NCBI GenBank assembly: GCA_009760855.2
Contig: WPIO01000252.1
Coordinates: forward strand, 64,001 to 125,000
Origin: Cristatella mucedo
Taxonomy: Eukaryota > Bryozoa > Phylactolaemata > Cristatellidae
Direction: 5' to 3'
Length of the DNA stretch: 61,000 nt
This document shows, piece by piece, positions 1 through 15,149 of this stretch. Numbering within the stretch: position 1 is the first letter of the stretch; each line of letters begins with the position of its first letter. The notes under the pieces were generated by a model. That model was not told where the DNA came from. It did no database searches and was given only the letters and a program-made list of their open reading frames with translations. The translations under genes and the position numbers were made by a program.

Positions 1-40
1 TGTTCTTGTGTGCTTAGTTAGCTAGCTTACAGAATAGCAT

Positions 41-82
41 AATATAATATATATATATATATAATTATATATTATATCACAT

Positions 83-160
<78 letters not shown>

Positions 161-171
161 TAATATAATAA
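41..171. repeat. (TA)n(CA)n(TA)n microsatellite
   Basis: A TA-rich run, then about 14 CA units, then about 26 AT units. Confidence 0.97.
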
Positions 172-611
172 TAGCATAGCATAATACAGTCCGTACTAAT
201 TACTAGTGTTCCTATTGACAAATGGTACAGAGTGTCTCCTTTGTGCTTTTGCATGCCTATTGAAGCTCGATATTTTTGGTAATTTGAATGGGTGTCCAAG
301 TATGATCCTGTAAAAGTCTACAACCCTTGATTATTGTTTCTCGACTCCGGCTTGATTACGAATGAATATTCTTTTGAAATTACATACCGTTTGCTCGGAA
401 TCTGTACCTTACCACGCATCAGATACTTTAATCTGTTGAATGGCCCTGTGTACTTGCATAATCGCATATGGTTATTTAGGTGTCCGTCTTTTAAAGGCAC
501 ATGCCTAGTTCTCACCGCTAGAGGAATGTTGTGGCGAATCTTGTAATTGCACCTCAGATGACCCATGCTTTCCCGACCCAAGCAGCACTATTTATGTAGC
601 TAAGGACATAA

Positions 612-673
612 TGTTAATAATAATTCGTCGTTTGCATAGTGACCCAAGGGAACTTGATCTCTATCCAGACACC
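612..673 (-). mobile_element. SINE-A tail fragment
   Basis: TAGTGACCCAAGGGAACTTG followed by ATCTCTATCCAGACAC is a decayed reverse complement of the SINE-A tail. The head is lost. Confidence 0.55.
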
Positions 674-2376
674 CTGGTGCTTTGCAACTCGCTGCCCTAG
701 AGACAGGCATGTGCCCTTTTAGACGTCGGTCCCATCGAAAGCCAGCCAGGCTGAGCTGATCGGTCTGAGCCGAGCTTCACAGTTCCCATCACCACGGTCC
801 TGACCTGTAGCAGTTGGTTGCTACACCACTGTCTAGGCCGAGGCATTCCGTAAGCAGCAAGGTTGATGTTTGCCATGTAATCACGAAATCGGCAAAGAGC
901 TGAGACGGTGTCACTAGATCTACCTGAGACCTGCCTCTTCGGCTTGACCAGTGATCGTGGCAACAGACTTGGAGCTGCATGCAGCTGTCTCTAGAAGCCG
1001 TGCTGCAAGATACTTGCAGCACGGCCACACACAATGAACGTCGGATCGACGAGAGTCGATCCGACGATTTTTTCTCCACTTCCATTAAATGGCACTGCTT
1101 AAGGTTAAATAAAATTGCGATGGCAACAAATTCCACATATCTGATGCCAAACACATTTTGCTCGAAGTGCATGGTACTGTAGCTCTTCAAGGTTCTTGCA
1201 TGTTGCAATGCTCTGCGTGCTGCCGACGTATTTCAATCGCAGCGTCTAACCGGCAGTTGAAATCGAGACTAGGTATGTTATAGCAATAAGCAGCCACGAT
1301 GCTCTCTTTAATGTCACTAAGCCACTGCTGCTAGCCGGTGCACTCAAGTTCGCGCATCGTGCCGTCAATTTCATATGCTAGCTTTATTCTTTTATTCCAT
1401 TCTTGCTAGCAGTTCGAAAGCTAGTATTTTTGTATTAAAGGGGACGAAGAAGCCGAAAGACCACTGCAGCAATCTAGGAAAGACACTCGTGCTTTATTTC
1501 TCAGGTGTGTATTTCGCTAGGGCAAGATACAGGTTTTGAAAGCCACCTTTTGTTACGTGACACACATGCGTGCATGCACGTATTTGTAGCTGCACTGATG
1601 TGCAAATGCAACAGGTATGTGCTATCTACTGTATGCTCAACAGTTTTATTATATATCACAGTTTGGCCCCGGAAAATCCACACACCTGAGAATCGACTGA
1701 TGATCTCTGGTATTTCAGCTTTTTTATTGACTGCAGGTCAACAAAAGCTTACCAGAGCATTTAATTTGCATGAATTAGCAATATTTGTAATACATCGGAC
1801 ATGCCTTTAATTTACCTTAACCTTTTACCTTACCTTACTTAACCTTTACTTTATCAGGTGGGAGAAATATGCACAATGGCCTTGCTTTTGTAGTAACTTG
1901 CAATTTCTGGCTTCCGACATAGTCACCATTCTCAACAGATATTATTTTCTAGAACCATTTCAGCACTGCGATGTAACATTTTCTATATGCATCTAGTATC
2001 CAACTCTATACTAATGTATCAAACCAATCGTGTTGGGCACTTTCCAACAATCATCGAGAGTTTGAAGTATATTAGATTGAATATTCACAACCATAAGTTC
2101 GATATGTTTCAAAGAAATGCTTAAATTCGATGACGTGATGGACAGAAAAACGAACCGCATTTTCTAGGGAACTAGGGATAAAGAATCTTTACAATTGTGA
2201 CATAGGTAATAACTATCTCAGCTTACTAAATGCATGCACTCAATTAAACTACTGTCTGACAATTAAATGGAAAGCATTATCACCATTCCACGAACTAATA
2301 CCAGCCACAGTTGCTAAGATGCATTTTTGTAAAGATGTACATCTGGCACATGCAAAAATTCTTACCTCACCGTCTT
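674..2376. other. No gene seen
   Basis: Mixed-composition sequence. A short inverted repeat near 1044-1064 (CGGATCGACGAGAGTCGATCCG) could form a small hairpin. Open frames are short and overlap on both strands. Confidence 0.6.
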
Positions 2377-2631
2377 AATAATAATAATAATGCACTTGAT
2401 AAAGCGCCGTCAGACAACTCAATCTCTCTCTCTAGGTGCTTTACATTTGCTGCAAATGGAAATGCAATTGAATGGTGAGTAAAAGCATGCTTGATAAACA
2501 AACAAAAGGAATAACATGGTTAGGGGTGACATGCACAGAGTCAGCATGCAAATGTGGTTAGTGGCAGCATGTACAATGTCAGCACGCATAAGCACATCAA
2601 GGACGAATCAAAGGGATCTGATGGTGCTGCC
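2377..2631 (-). mobile_element. L2-like LINE 3' UTR and tail
   Basis: The plus strand shows (TAA)n, TGCACTTGATAAAGCGCC, TCTAGGTGCTTTACATTTGC, the TTAGGGGTGACATGCAC block and GCAGCATGTACAATGTCAGC. These are the reverse complement of the 33.3-33.5 kb 3' UTR. Confidence 0.88.
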
Positions 2632-3225
2632 AAAAACTATCTTTTGAAAACCACAACTGTTACCGCGCCCAAGTGAAACCGCCAAACAAGATAATTATAC
2701 TTGTTTTTCTGCACCTATTAGTCCAAGTGAGGTGGCAGCATGCACAATCCGGTACATTTACTGCTTCCTTATATTTATTTTACGCGGTAGTATTTTTGGC
2801 AATTCTTTTGTAAAACTTGGCAAGGTCTCAAACGTGTTAATTCCCTTGGTGTTCAGATTTTTGGCCCAGCATATATATATGCATGTGTGTATACTCAGCC
2901 GCCGACTAACGATGGTTCGACTTACCAAAATCTTCAGACACTAACCTGACCACTCACGCAAAACGCTAAAAAATAAAAAATGTCCAAGCAACTTTAAAAA
3001 TTCGCACATGGTCAGTAGATTTTACATTGTTAATACTCCAACAATTTTTCCCTACTCTTCACCGCACAGAAGCACTTCTATATGCCAAAAATACTCCAGA
3101 ATATGGTTTGTAAATATTATAATAATTGCTCTTATTTATTAATTCTAAAGTATTTGTATAAAAATCTATTTGTTTCCCTCTACATTTGTGTACGAATGCA
3201 TAACGTATCATAGTAGAACGTAGCC

Positions 3226-3366
3226 GCCAAGCTGGTTTAGTCTAGCGGATAAGGTGCTCGCCCCGACCAAGGTCTGACTGAGATCGTGGACTCGAGTCGC
3301 GAGGCATATGTGAAGCGTCTGAATAGAGATTCAGTTCTCTTGGTGCGCTATATAAATGAATATTTT
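3226..3366 (+). mobile_element. SINE-A
   Basis: Full length: GCTGGTTTAGTCTAGCGGAT, GTGCTCGCCCCGACCAAGG, GACTCGAGTCGCG, GTCTGAATAGAGATTCAG and GCGCTATATAAATGAAT. Confidence 0.92.
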
Positions 3367-5491
3367 AATATTTAGCTTGCACCATTCTCGTCTTAGGAAA
3401 ATTTGACTTAAGAATTTTTTTGTCCCTGTATATTTCATACGTTGGGGTTGACTGTTATGTGTATGCAGATAATTTGCCTAAGTTGCTCAGTCTTTCTGTA
3501 CCTGCAAAAATACTTACAGCTGACCCATCACTCTGCACATAAGCTTGTTTGTCGTGAAAGATGCACCACTTCTTAACGACATGAGGTGGCTCTTACTTTT
3601 TGTTAATGTTCTTATGCAGGCTGACAATGTGTATGTTATCACTAACCAATGGATTTGCTTACTTTGCAGAACATATAAAGTGTCGAAAGAAATTAGCGCA
3701 TTCAGTGATCATACAATATCTTATCATTATTATGTGCAGAAAGTAGTATTGCGTAAGTGTTACCTGTAGAAAGTAGGGGATTTGACTGAGGAGCTGATGT
3801 TCTCGTCTACCTATAGGTGATTTAGGAATAAGGCACACAAATTGAATGCAGAGGCTAGAGGAAATATATGAGCTTAGCAAATTTAGATGGTTAGGCTTTC
3901 CAATTTCTTAGTGATAGTAGCTTCACCCTTAACTAGTTATTTGGTTTTGCGGTTATTCAATTTGAGTTATCTGCAATCCAAGTGAAAATTTCAGCGATAC
4001 AACCTGCAAAGCATCGCAAATATATGTACGTCACCGTTTGATGTGTGTGTGAGTGAGCGCCCGACTCTACTTTGTTTAGCAGATTAAGCACAGTAAGCCC
4101 TTATGTCAGTAACCTATGTAGTGTTGAAGGAAGTTTGTCTCTTATGTGTGTCCTATAAACCGAAGGCGCTGCTGCGTCACCTGCGATGACCCCTAGGAAG
4201 AGGAGGAAGAGAGTGTGGGATATTATTATACACGTGAAAGGTTAAATTTGAGTCAAAGATCCAAGAACCAAGAAACTGTTATGTCCGTCATCAAGCAAAC
4301 AATTATTAATAGTGATGCATTATCTATATAGTGCCCAAAGCGAACCAAATATCTATCCTGACGTTTTACAGCTCAAGAGAGTCAATAATCAAGACAATAA
4401 AGAGCTGCTACAGAAACAATAATCAAAGTTAATTACATCAACAGTATGAAGCATGCAAAAGCAAATAGGTAACGTGGAGAGGCCAGCATGCTAAAGAAAA
4501 CACGAAGACGATCATCCCCACCGGTTAGTGAGACCTCTTGCTAATTAACATGCACTGAGTCAAGGACGTGCATGGTATGTGGGGCGAAGGGAGAGCTGAA
4601 GGGAACGGAAGCCTCTGGAGCCGAGACTTTAACGATGTACGATCGCGTCAGATACCAATGCAGCCGGAAGCGAGTTACAGACCTTTGTGCATAGGAGCTC
4701 GGTCACTAACGAAATTTTAATTTAGTGTGTGGGATGGCGAAGTGACTAGCTGCTAACGAGCCGGTGGAAAGTACGAAAGCACTCTGGAGGAGCAAGAAGG
4801 TCGGAGTAAAACAAGAAGGTAGGTTGGTACAAGCAAGTGAAGTGACATGTAAGCCAGATTGAGGATCGTGAAAGAAATATAAACGCTGGATAAGGGGCCT
4901 GTGAAGCTCAGACGGATTGGGGTGGCATGGCAGCAACGCCGTTGACGGCATACTAGAAGAGCCTCTTGAGTTCTCACGTGTTGCAAACGATTAACGGAAC
5001 CGGCTGGGAGTTCCTATTGAAAAGGATTGCATTAGACCAGACGCCATGCGATGTAAGGAGTCGGGCTTTAGCGAGCTTCTCTCAGCAGTCCCTAATTTTG
5101 ACGTTGCTCTTCAGCTGAAAGTAGGTCATCACGTTCGTGGAGGCAATGTACTCCACTAATGAAGGATCGTTTCGGAATCGTAGGTCCTTAGTATAGGTAG
5201 ATGTCATGGCAATGGTGCCAAATGAACCAATCTAGACGGTGAGATGTTCCAGCTCGAGAGCACAGCACTCAGGTTTCCCATGCGTATTCGGTTGATCTTA
5301 GCACCATTAAGCTGCGAGAAGTTAATGGCTATGCAAACGAGTCGAAATCTGTCAAATTTGTCGAACCAGATACGCTAGCTCGTTTTTTCATCAGTTGACC
5401 TGACAAACTACATTTGGAAAATTAAAGAAATTGATAACCTGAGTTGCCATGACAATCTTAACTACTCTTTGGGGGACGATAGACATTCAAT

Positions 5492-5492
<1 letters not shown>
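3367..5492. other. No gene seen
   Basis: Apart from a possible decayed SINE tail near 4.32 kb I can assign nothing. The minus-strand frame at 4706-4951 has no family I know. Confidence 0.6.
4318..4372 (-). mobile_element. Possible decayed SINE-A tail
   Basis: TATATAGTGCCCAAAGCGAA followed by ATCTATCCTGACG follows the order of the reverse-complement tail, with many changes. Confidence 0.35.

Positions 5493-5524
<32 letters not shown>
5493..5524. repeat. (TA)n at the SINE-A tail
   Basis: About 16 units, directly at the 3' end of the left SINE-A arm, as expected of a tail-derived repeat. Confidence 0.95.
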
Positions 5525-5528
<4 letters not shown>

Positions 5529-5656
5529 CATTTGTATAGCGCCCCAAGAGAACTTGATCTCTATTCAGGCGCTTCACATATGCCTCGGGGCTCGAGCCCA
5601 CGACCTCAGTCAGACCTTGGTCGGGGCGAGCACCTTAACCACTAGACCAAACCAGC
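5525..5656 (-). mobile_element. SINE-A, left arm of a head-to-head pair
   Basis: A full copy. In plus orientation it reads the tail (TTTGTATAGCGCCCCAAGAG) first and the tRNA-like head (CTAGACCAAACCAGCTCGG) last. It meets an opposite copy head to head. A (TA)n tract precedes the tail. Confidence 0.92.
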
Positions 5657-5790
5657 TCGGCTTGGCCTAGCAGTTAAGGTGCTCGCCCCGACCAAGGTCT
5701 GACTGAGGTCGTGGGCTCGAGCCCCGAGGCATATGTGAAGCGCCTGAATAGAGATCAAGTTCTCTTGGGATGCTATACAAATGAGTTATA
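5653..5790 (+). mobile_element. SINE-A, right arm of a head-to-head pair
   Basis: CTTGGCCTAGCAGTTAAGG resembles the A-box region of a Glu/Asp-type tRNA and GGGCTCGAGCCCC fits a B-box position. These are followed by GTGAAGCGCCTGAATAGAG and TGCTATACAAATGAG. It is nearly identical to the left arm. Confidence 0.92.
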
Positions 5791-7845
5791 TTTATTTATC
5801 TTACTTAGCGGCTGGCCTTGAGGTCAACGTCAGTTAGTGGTCATCGGAAGTATTATCTCCTCGCCCTGGGTCTCGGCATGCAATCTATAGATGCACCAAC
5901 ATTGTGGATGCTGCTTGGATCTATTTATCAGCTTTGAAATTTTTTGCTTACACTGATTTTTAGCAATATTTTGAAAAGTGATTTCTTTCTCATTAGCAAG
6001 TATTGTTGGAGCTACATCCCATTTTGGAGTGGTTACCACTGTCTAGGAAGCAATCAAAGATTGGCGGTTGCATAATTCTGTAGAACATCATTGAGGCTGG
6101 TCTCTTTCAATTCAAAGCTTGTTCTTCACTTACGTGTGTGCAGAGTTTCTGCCTGCACCCCAGGCCCTGCGATACCGTAGGGTGCACACAAATCTTGAAA
6201 CGTTTCTGATGTGATAGCTATTATTACTACCGTTATCATTATCGTTCTCATTGACTAATTTGCATTTGATTCGCCCACATTAGGATGTTCTTGACATTAT
6301 CGGTAGACCTGCATTCATCGATCGGCTGAAGAAGCGTGCCGCCACCAGCCACAAGTGCCCCTCTATCTTGATGCAGTGCTGCACTCTTATCAAGGCCTTA
6401 GCAATTTCGTAGTCACGGAACCTTCGTAGACACCCTTAGACGAATGAAATAGGCCAAGCCACTGCTGTCCGTGGCCACTAGGGCATTGCGCCTCCGCCAA
6501 TCGTTAGTCTATTCGAGTGGATTTAGCACATTTGCCGCCTATAGTAGAATTAAATGGCAAACGTGCCAAAGGAAGAGCTCATTCTCAACTTGCTATCTCG
6601 TCCTCGCCGTCGCTAGGAGTTCCGGCGTGCAGCACCGGCTGGTAGGATGTTCCATTGCTGTCAGTGCATTCTTCAACCCGCCAGCTTCAAGTTTAAAGCT
6701 GCCGATGGCTTTTTTGTCGTACTTTTCTGATGTCACGAAGCCTCGTCTAGTCTAAGCGCTTGGCCTCCTCCGGTCGCTCGGTAGCGACCGAAATCAGTTC
6801 TGAGGGTCTCGCATGTTGCCGGGAAATCCTCGGCTTACCGTTCGCGTGCCGTCAGGGAATTTGTTGCGCAGCTTCGTTTATGTTTTGCTGCTTTAAAAAG
6901 TTACCACATGATGCAGCTTCGCAGAGCAACGTCGCCGTTCGTTGGCCGCTGCCCTCCGGTCGCTAGAAGCACTGCAAGCAGCCTGGCTGCTGGAACTTGT
7001 AGGCAACTGCAGTCGCTGCTCGCCCGGAGCAGGCAGACTACGTTCAGGTCGGCGTGCGCTCGCCCGGATGCGACCAGGGGAATGATTGCTAGCTGCTTCT
7101 ATTCCTTACTGAGTGAGTACGGCCATCCGTCGCCCAAGTGTCTGCCGTTAAATGCTATTAAAATAAACAATGTGGCGTCATTCAGCCCAACTGGCGCTGC
7201 TCCGAAGGCCCCTTGGTTGTTCTACTTCGCTTCTCCTAAAAATCATTACTTCCGCATTGATTTCCTCCTCTTGTATGCTCTCATTTCTGATGCAGTGCTA
7301 CACTATCTGACCAACTAAACCGTCTTGTAATCTTTGCTAAGAGGCCGGGTCATTCGGGAGATTGCCAGCCATCTCTTTTTCTCATTCTAAACGCGGGCGC
7401 AGTGAAGTATGTGAGAATTTCCGTCCTACCATGACTGACGGCAACTCCCCTTGGGGCAGCAGCTCACGCACGCCTGCGTGAGCTCACACATTTTCGTGAA
7501 CCAGAGCTTGCATGCAGAGAGCCTGTTTTAGGTTTGACCAGCAGCCACCCTTGCTTCCATATATTCTTGTTTTGACAGACGGTAAGATTGCATCCCGATG
7601 GGTTGCTGCCGGCCGACCATCCGCCCTTTGCTCCAGCATCAAAACTGACTTTTATGGCAAAGCAGGCCCCTTCAGCCTCATTTCGATTGGCTGGGGCGAG
7701 AAAGGTCAAGGTCGAGTCTCTAGCGTAATGTCTGGGTGACATTTGCTTCTCACGTCAATCTAGTGACACTTGAGCAAAAATTTGCTACATACCCTACTTG
7801 TGTACATATACATATATGTGTACGTGTACATATTCATGTATATTC
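5791..7845. other. No gene seen
   Basis: Moderate GC with several short frames (for example 6471-6755 and 6908-7318, plus). None has a recognised motif or convincing splice boundaries. Confidence 0.55.
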
Positions 7846-8006
7846 CAACCTACCTGGGTAAGGTAGGATTATGGTGCTCGCTCATCATCACCTGGGTTGT
7901 GGGCCTGAGTCCTGCAATATGGTCGGATTCTTTATTGACCGCTGCAAATGGCGGTGATAGCCGTGAAGGTTCGTCTGCCACTATATAAATGAGGCTTTAT
8001 GTTAAC
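7846..8006 (+). mobile_element. SINE-B, diverged
   Basis: ATTATGGTGCTCGCTCATC, GGGTTGTGGGCCTGAGTCC, GGCGGTGATAGCCGTGAAGG and CTATATAAATGAGGC. The B box is mutated. Confidence 0.75.
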
Positions 8007-8009
8007 TGC

Positions 8010-8105
8010 TTATATATGTATATATATATCTAAACAGTATATAGATATATATATATATATATATATACTTATATATATATCTAAACAGTTGATACATATA
8101 TAAGT
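8010..8105. repeat. TA-rich region with a duplicated block
   Basis: TATATATATCTAAACAGT occurs twice, separated by (TA)n. The block sits just after a SINE-B tail. Confidence 0.85.
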
Positions 8106-8230
8106 GTGCGTGTGCACGCGAGAGTGCCGAGTGTACTTCAAGCTCATACTGCATACTTGCACATATCCACCCATAAACTTAAGTAGGGTATAACATGGCA
8201 TAAGTGCAAACAATGCTCTATTTAAAGCAT

Positions 8231-8296
8231 ACTTAAAGTGCATGGAAAGAGATTTAGTTCTCTTAATGTGCTGTATACATTTATTATTATTATTGT
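8231..8296 (+). mobile_element. Decayed L2-like tail
   Basis: AAAGTGCATGGAAAGAGATT, AGTTCTCTTAATGTGCTG and a short (ATT)n keep the tail hairpin layout. There is little recognisable UTR upstream. Confidence 0.55.
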
Positions 8297-8624
8297 ACGT
8301 ATACATACGGATGTAATGTGCATTGCATCTGCTGCTGTGGCTATACAAGTTATATGGCATTCTGTGTGCTGTGTGTCTGTGCCCCACCCCACCCATTCTC
8401 TCAACTTTTCACCTTTTTTTGCCTGCTTGCTTAAGCATGATACATCGTGTGTCATTGCGCACATGGATAGAGTCAGTTCTCATCTGGTGCTATTTTAACT
8501 TCTTTTATTATTACTAACGTTAGTTTTTGCTCGATCCAGTCTCACTCTATCTCCTTTTTCTGTTCGTTTTGTAAACCTTCTGCTGCCGGTCATTGCGCAT
8601 TACTTGACGGCTGACAATTCACAT

Positions 8625-8806
8625 GCAGCAACCAAACATATCTACATGTTGACCCCGTGCATGTCACATCTAACAATGTCTTGCTTGATGACATCGCGAG
8701 TGTTACCAATAATAATTTGGTCAAAGTTTTCTTAAAGCACCTGTAAAGTGCCTTGATAGAGATTCATTTCTATAAGGGCACTATAAAAATGTACTATTAT
8801 TACTAA
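8625..8806 (+). mobile_element. L2-like LINE 3' end, diverged
   Basis: A block with ACCCCGTGCATGTCACATCT is followed by AAAGTGCCTTGATAGAGATT and GGGCACTATAAAAATG with ATT repeats. Order and spacing match better copies. Confidence 0.65.
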
Positions 8807-11145
<2,339 letters not shown>

Positions 11146-11356
11146 AAAAGAGCACAAATTGAACTGTTCCGGTTTATTCACTCCTTTGCAGATGTTATGG
11201 TAGTGTCAAGTTTTTGCCACTGTCGTATGTCTGTTGGATATGATTTCTTTGCTTATTATAGCTTGCTTTTGAGGATGGCGAGGCATTAGGGTTGTGTAGA
11301 CAGTGCAGGCTTGCCAATATTGCATCCTAAAGTCAAATGCCCTATTGCTGTCATTA

Positions 11357-11497
11357 TAAATCCCCGCTAATAGGACTTGATCTTGATTCAGGCGCTTCAC
11401 ATGTGCCTTCACACGTGCGCTCACGTGCCCCCACGACCTCGACTAGACCCTAGTCGTGAGTGCACCTTAACCACTGGGCCAAACCAATTTTTAGTTT
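11357..11497 (-). mobile_element. SINE-A, diverged
   Basis: TGATCTTGATTCAGGCGCTT, CCCCACGACCTCGACTAGAC, TAACCACTGGGCCAAACC. A small internal duplication is present (ACACGTGCGCTCACGTGC). Confidence 0.82.
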
Positions 11498-14400
11498 GAA
11501 CGAAAACACTTAAGTGTGAATAATATTATTGAAAAATTTCAGGCGGTGGGGCTCCCAGTACTCATGTGGGATGCCTCTCTTATCCTGCTGCCGGTTCTGG
11601 CAAGTGTTTTTTAGGGTTAATTATGTACTATTTTCGTTCACTTACTTTCTTAGCTGCCATCCTGATTCTTAGTTTCACACATTTTCTCCGTTGAATAAGG
11701 ATACAGCAGATGGCTACCGCTACAACATCGTGTAAAGCCGCACAGGTTTTTTTTTATAACTTAAGAAGCTTGTTTAGCACTACAACTATTTAAGCTGGGC
11801 GAATCTGCAAAGCACTAAGAAAAAAAGCTATCGGAGCTCTCTAATTTTGTCGCAGTCGAAACTGAAGAGGTGTGCATAGTCGATATCCTTTGCCAATAAT
11901 CTATATAGCAAAAGAGCAGGTACGTGTCTTAAGCAAACGATTAAGAACTTTATTAGTAAAGAAGAGCGGCTGGAGCGGAAATGGTTAAATTGACAGTGGG
12001 AGAACGAAAACCACTATACTGCAAAGACATGTTGAAATAAATTTTCAAATGTCATGGACCTGCACAGGCAAGTCATCTATAGCAAGCAAAAGCGCCGGAT
12101 AGACCTCTTCGCAAAATATTTAAACCCAATGCACGAATCCCTTTTTTAAAGAAATATTACCGATAGCTCCATAGCTATAACACTGGCCCTGACAATCCAA
12201 GGTTAGAAGATTGTTCCTCGCTCGAGAGAGCATTCTCGCAGGATAAGGTCTTAAGTAATTTTATAAGTTATTAACTTGTCTTATGGTGCCCCCAGGGCTC
12301 AAGGAATTTGATACCATTGTACTAGTTTATTGGGCTGAAAGGAGCTAAGGTGAAACAGCCCTGAAAGTCAGAATGAGCGGGACTTCAATTGGCAATTATA
12401 TACGGAATCGATCTCTGTCGCTCTACGGATAGCTCTCTTCACTTAAGTTCTTGGATGAAGACATGCTTGATAGCTGCCGCGCTGAAGAAAAAATTGTAAA
12501 TTCGGAGATATAACAAAATTGAAATGCAATTTTATTTAAACTATACAATTGCATATAAAATAGCTAGATATGGGTCATCTGTCTGCTGATCTGACTATTC
12601 TAAATGCTAGTTAAATAAAATTTGAAACTTCCTGCAACACAACCTCTTACAACGAGATTAGTTAATCATTGCGGAAGCCTAATTGTTGCTGACTATACTG
12701 GCCATATCTCCGGCAGGCACCTAGTCTACTGCACGGGCTTATAAGCAGGTTAAGGCCGCAGCAGCAGAAAAGAATAACTGGAATTACGGTCAAAGTGATC
12801 TGCTTGGCTTTTTAAATAGCTACTCGGTAAATAGCATCGATATTTTTCTGAATACTTTAGTGGGCAGCAGTTTTGCAATGTCTGCGCAGATGATTTATGG
12901 AGTGGCCGGTTTTTTAATTTTAGGCTTGGCTAAAGAGAAGAAAGTGGTGGTCAACCAGAAAGTGGCATTTGGAGATATTTTTGTATCTTACGGCACTGCC
13001 TCAGACAAAGAAAGATCATATTCAAGAGGGTTTTGAGTAACAGCACGTTCACTAAGAGTTCTGGATTGCCTTCTTCCTGGCTAGTGCAGACTGCAGATTT
13101 TTGAAGAAGCAAGCCTTTGCTAAAATTTTAAGTTTTAAATGTCCCTTTTTTTGAGCAAAAGCTTTCATGCTGTATCTGTAAACTATAAGGGAGCTATGAT
13201 TTCTACTTTTGTCCATTCCGCATACTAGTGTAACAGTTTACTTAATAGTTTTTTGTTTTTAAATATTTGTTAGTACAAGTTTAAATTCTTGCTATTTGCA
13301 TTGCATCATAAAGTAGAATACATGTTGCTTCTAAGGAGTTTTTAAATAAATAGAAAGTTCTTTTGTAGCATGTCTGGTCTCAGACTAAAGTTTTGCTTCA
13401 GCTTTAATGCATTTAATGGCCGAAACCTAACCATTTGCCAAGTGATCCAATTTTTGACATTTGACCATATTCAAGCAGAAAGCGATTGCAGCTACCTGCT
13501 AGCTTACTATTCTGCATTGTCACGGACCCTGGAAGCCTATGCAGAGGTCTTAATGTGTATCGTATATGTACTTTCACAGGTACCCGCATTCATACCGGTA
13601 AATAGGCACTAGGTTTCCTACTGTCAACAAATGGATTGTCAAAGTTTCTTATGGAGGTGTTATCGCCAGGTGCGATATTGGAGTGGGATGCGAGATTAGT
13701 ATGCAATAACCTATAACTGTGGACGTGGTTCTTGCATATGCCCCTGACGTATTTGCATTGTTTAAGACTTGGCTGAAATAGACTCACCGTCTGACGGGTT
13801 CCTCTCATACCGGAACCTCTCCAGGGTTTCTGTATTTTGTACTACCGGATCAATAAAAACTGGTGCGACAGCAGCTGATGTTGCTCGATTCTCCCTCAAT
13901 TACAAAACTCTGCCGTTCCCTTCAAGCAGTCTGTCAAATCTCTTGTCTAGAGTCCTTCCACTAGCAAGTTACCAATTATGGCAGTAACCTGTCGTCTACT
14001 TCTCCTTTATTTTAGATTCTCCAATCTCATTTTGATAAGGTGTGACCAAAATCGTCTCTCCTCGTTCCTGGCGATTCTAGCAATCATGTCCAAACCCCTC
14101 AAGTGCCGAATTTTGTACCATAACTGATTCTTATTCCCCCACGTGGTATGGCGCCGCTCGCAACCAAGATAGCACAATCGATCAATTATTTCCCACGACC
14201 GTATGCTTTCAACTCCTACCACAACCAAATTCGGGCATATGACCCCCACAAGAGAATCTCATTAAATCTGCTATTTTTTCCTCATAGGTATCCGGAATCC
14301 AATGCGCGAAACTTAAAAACCCTTGACACTACTGCCGTCTGTACGATACTGCCTTCCTCGTCCCCGATACTCAGTACGGCCTGCCCTCAGGGGAGAATGC

Positions 14401-14559
14401 TGCAACATAACGCTCGCTCCGCTGTCCCAAGACAGTTACGCCCTCACTGCTGGCCTGTGGTTTGCTGCTGATATTGACTATTTAACTCAAGCCTTGAAGC
14501 CCAAAATAAATGAGACTGACTATCCATAGACTCAAGTACGAGAGGACTATTATAGATTA
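11498..14559. other. A/T-rich unassigned region
   Basis: The most A/T-rich long stretch of the window, and microsatellite-poor. The right end (about 13.7-14.5 kb) may be upstream LINE-B sequence, too decayed to prove. Confidence 0.5.
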
Positions 14560-14834
14560 TGTTCTTACGCAACGATAACTACTCTCCTACTGCCTAATAT
14601 GGCTCATCCTTTTCAGCAGTCCTGAGCTGCTACTTCCATGCTACTCACTACCTCAACTGCACTCCTGGCTCTGCTAAGCTTCTCAATTTCTCTTTATTGC
14701 GTGAGACGAAGTCTGTTGGCTACCAAATGCGTACCGAAAGCCCCCTAGACTGAGTGCGCTATACAAAACTCTCCTTCGTAACACCCACCTGGTCTTTATG
14801 AATTTTCGGAGTTACAGACGGAGGTACATTATAC
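14560..14834 (+). mobile_element. LINE-B 3' end
   Basis: The copy contains an open stretch reading HYLNCTPGSAK ... FSLLRETKSVGYQMRTES. It then has a stop, a GCGCTATACAAAACTCTCC block, and a terminal GACGGAGGTACATTA. The same peptide occurs in the minus-strand copy near 58.65 kb, so this was part of an ORF end. Upstream ORF sequence is too decayed for me to place. Confidence 0.75.
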
Positions 14835-15029
14835 CAATCCAACTTAGCTATGGCTACATACAGCTTCCATAACATATAGTGGGATCATAGGTGCACAATC
14901 CAAAAATGTTGTTGGCAACCATCTCCTTAATCACTCCCAGGTCAGCAGCAACTTACGTAGCCATCGTTGCAGTTGTCTCGCTGGTCGCTTTTCTAGCCTC
15001 GTCAGCATGTTCAGACATGATCGCATGGG

Positions 15030-15149
15030 TACATCCCTATGGTAGCACTAACCACTCGATCGCGCTTCCTTTGCAGCAACTGTAAAGTGCCTAGAAAGAG
15101 GTTGAGATCTCTGAAGGCGCTTAATCAAGTGTATTATTATTATTATTAA
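15030..15149 (+). mobile_element. L2-like tail fragment
   Basis: CACTAACCACTCGATCGCGC, TTTGCAGCAACTGTAAAGTG, CCTAGAAAGAGGTTGAG and GGCGCTTAATCAAGTG are followed by (ATT)5. Confidence 0.8.

Noticed and set aside
1044-1064. Hairpin resembling a bacterial terminator
   Set aside because: A 9-10 bp inverted repeat followed by T-rich sequence, but in an animal genome without adjacent genes it has no terminator meaning.
4700-5450. Possible reverse-transcriptase or gene remnant on minus
   Set aside because: No frame shows a motif I know, and stops are frequent.
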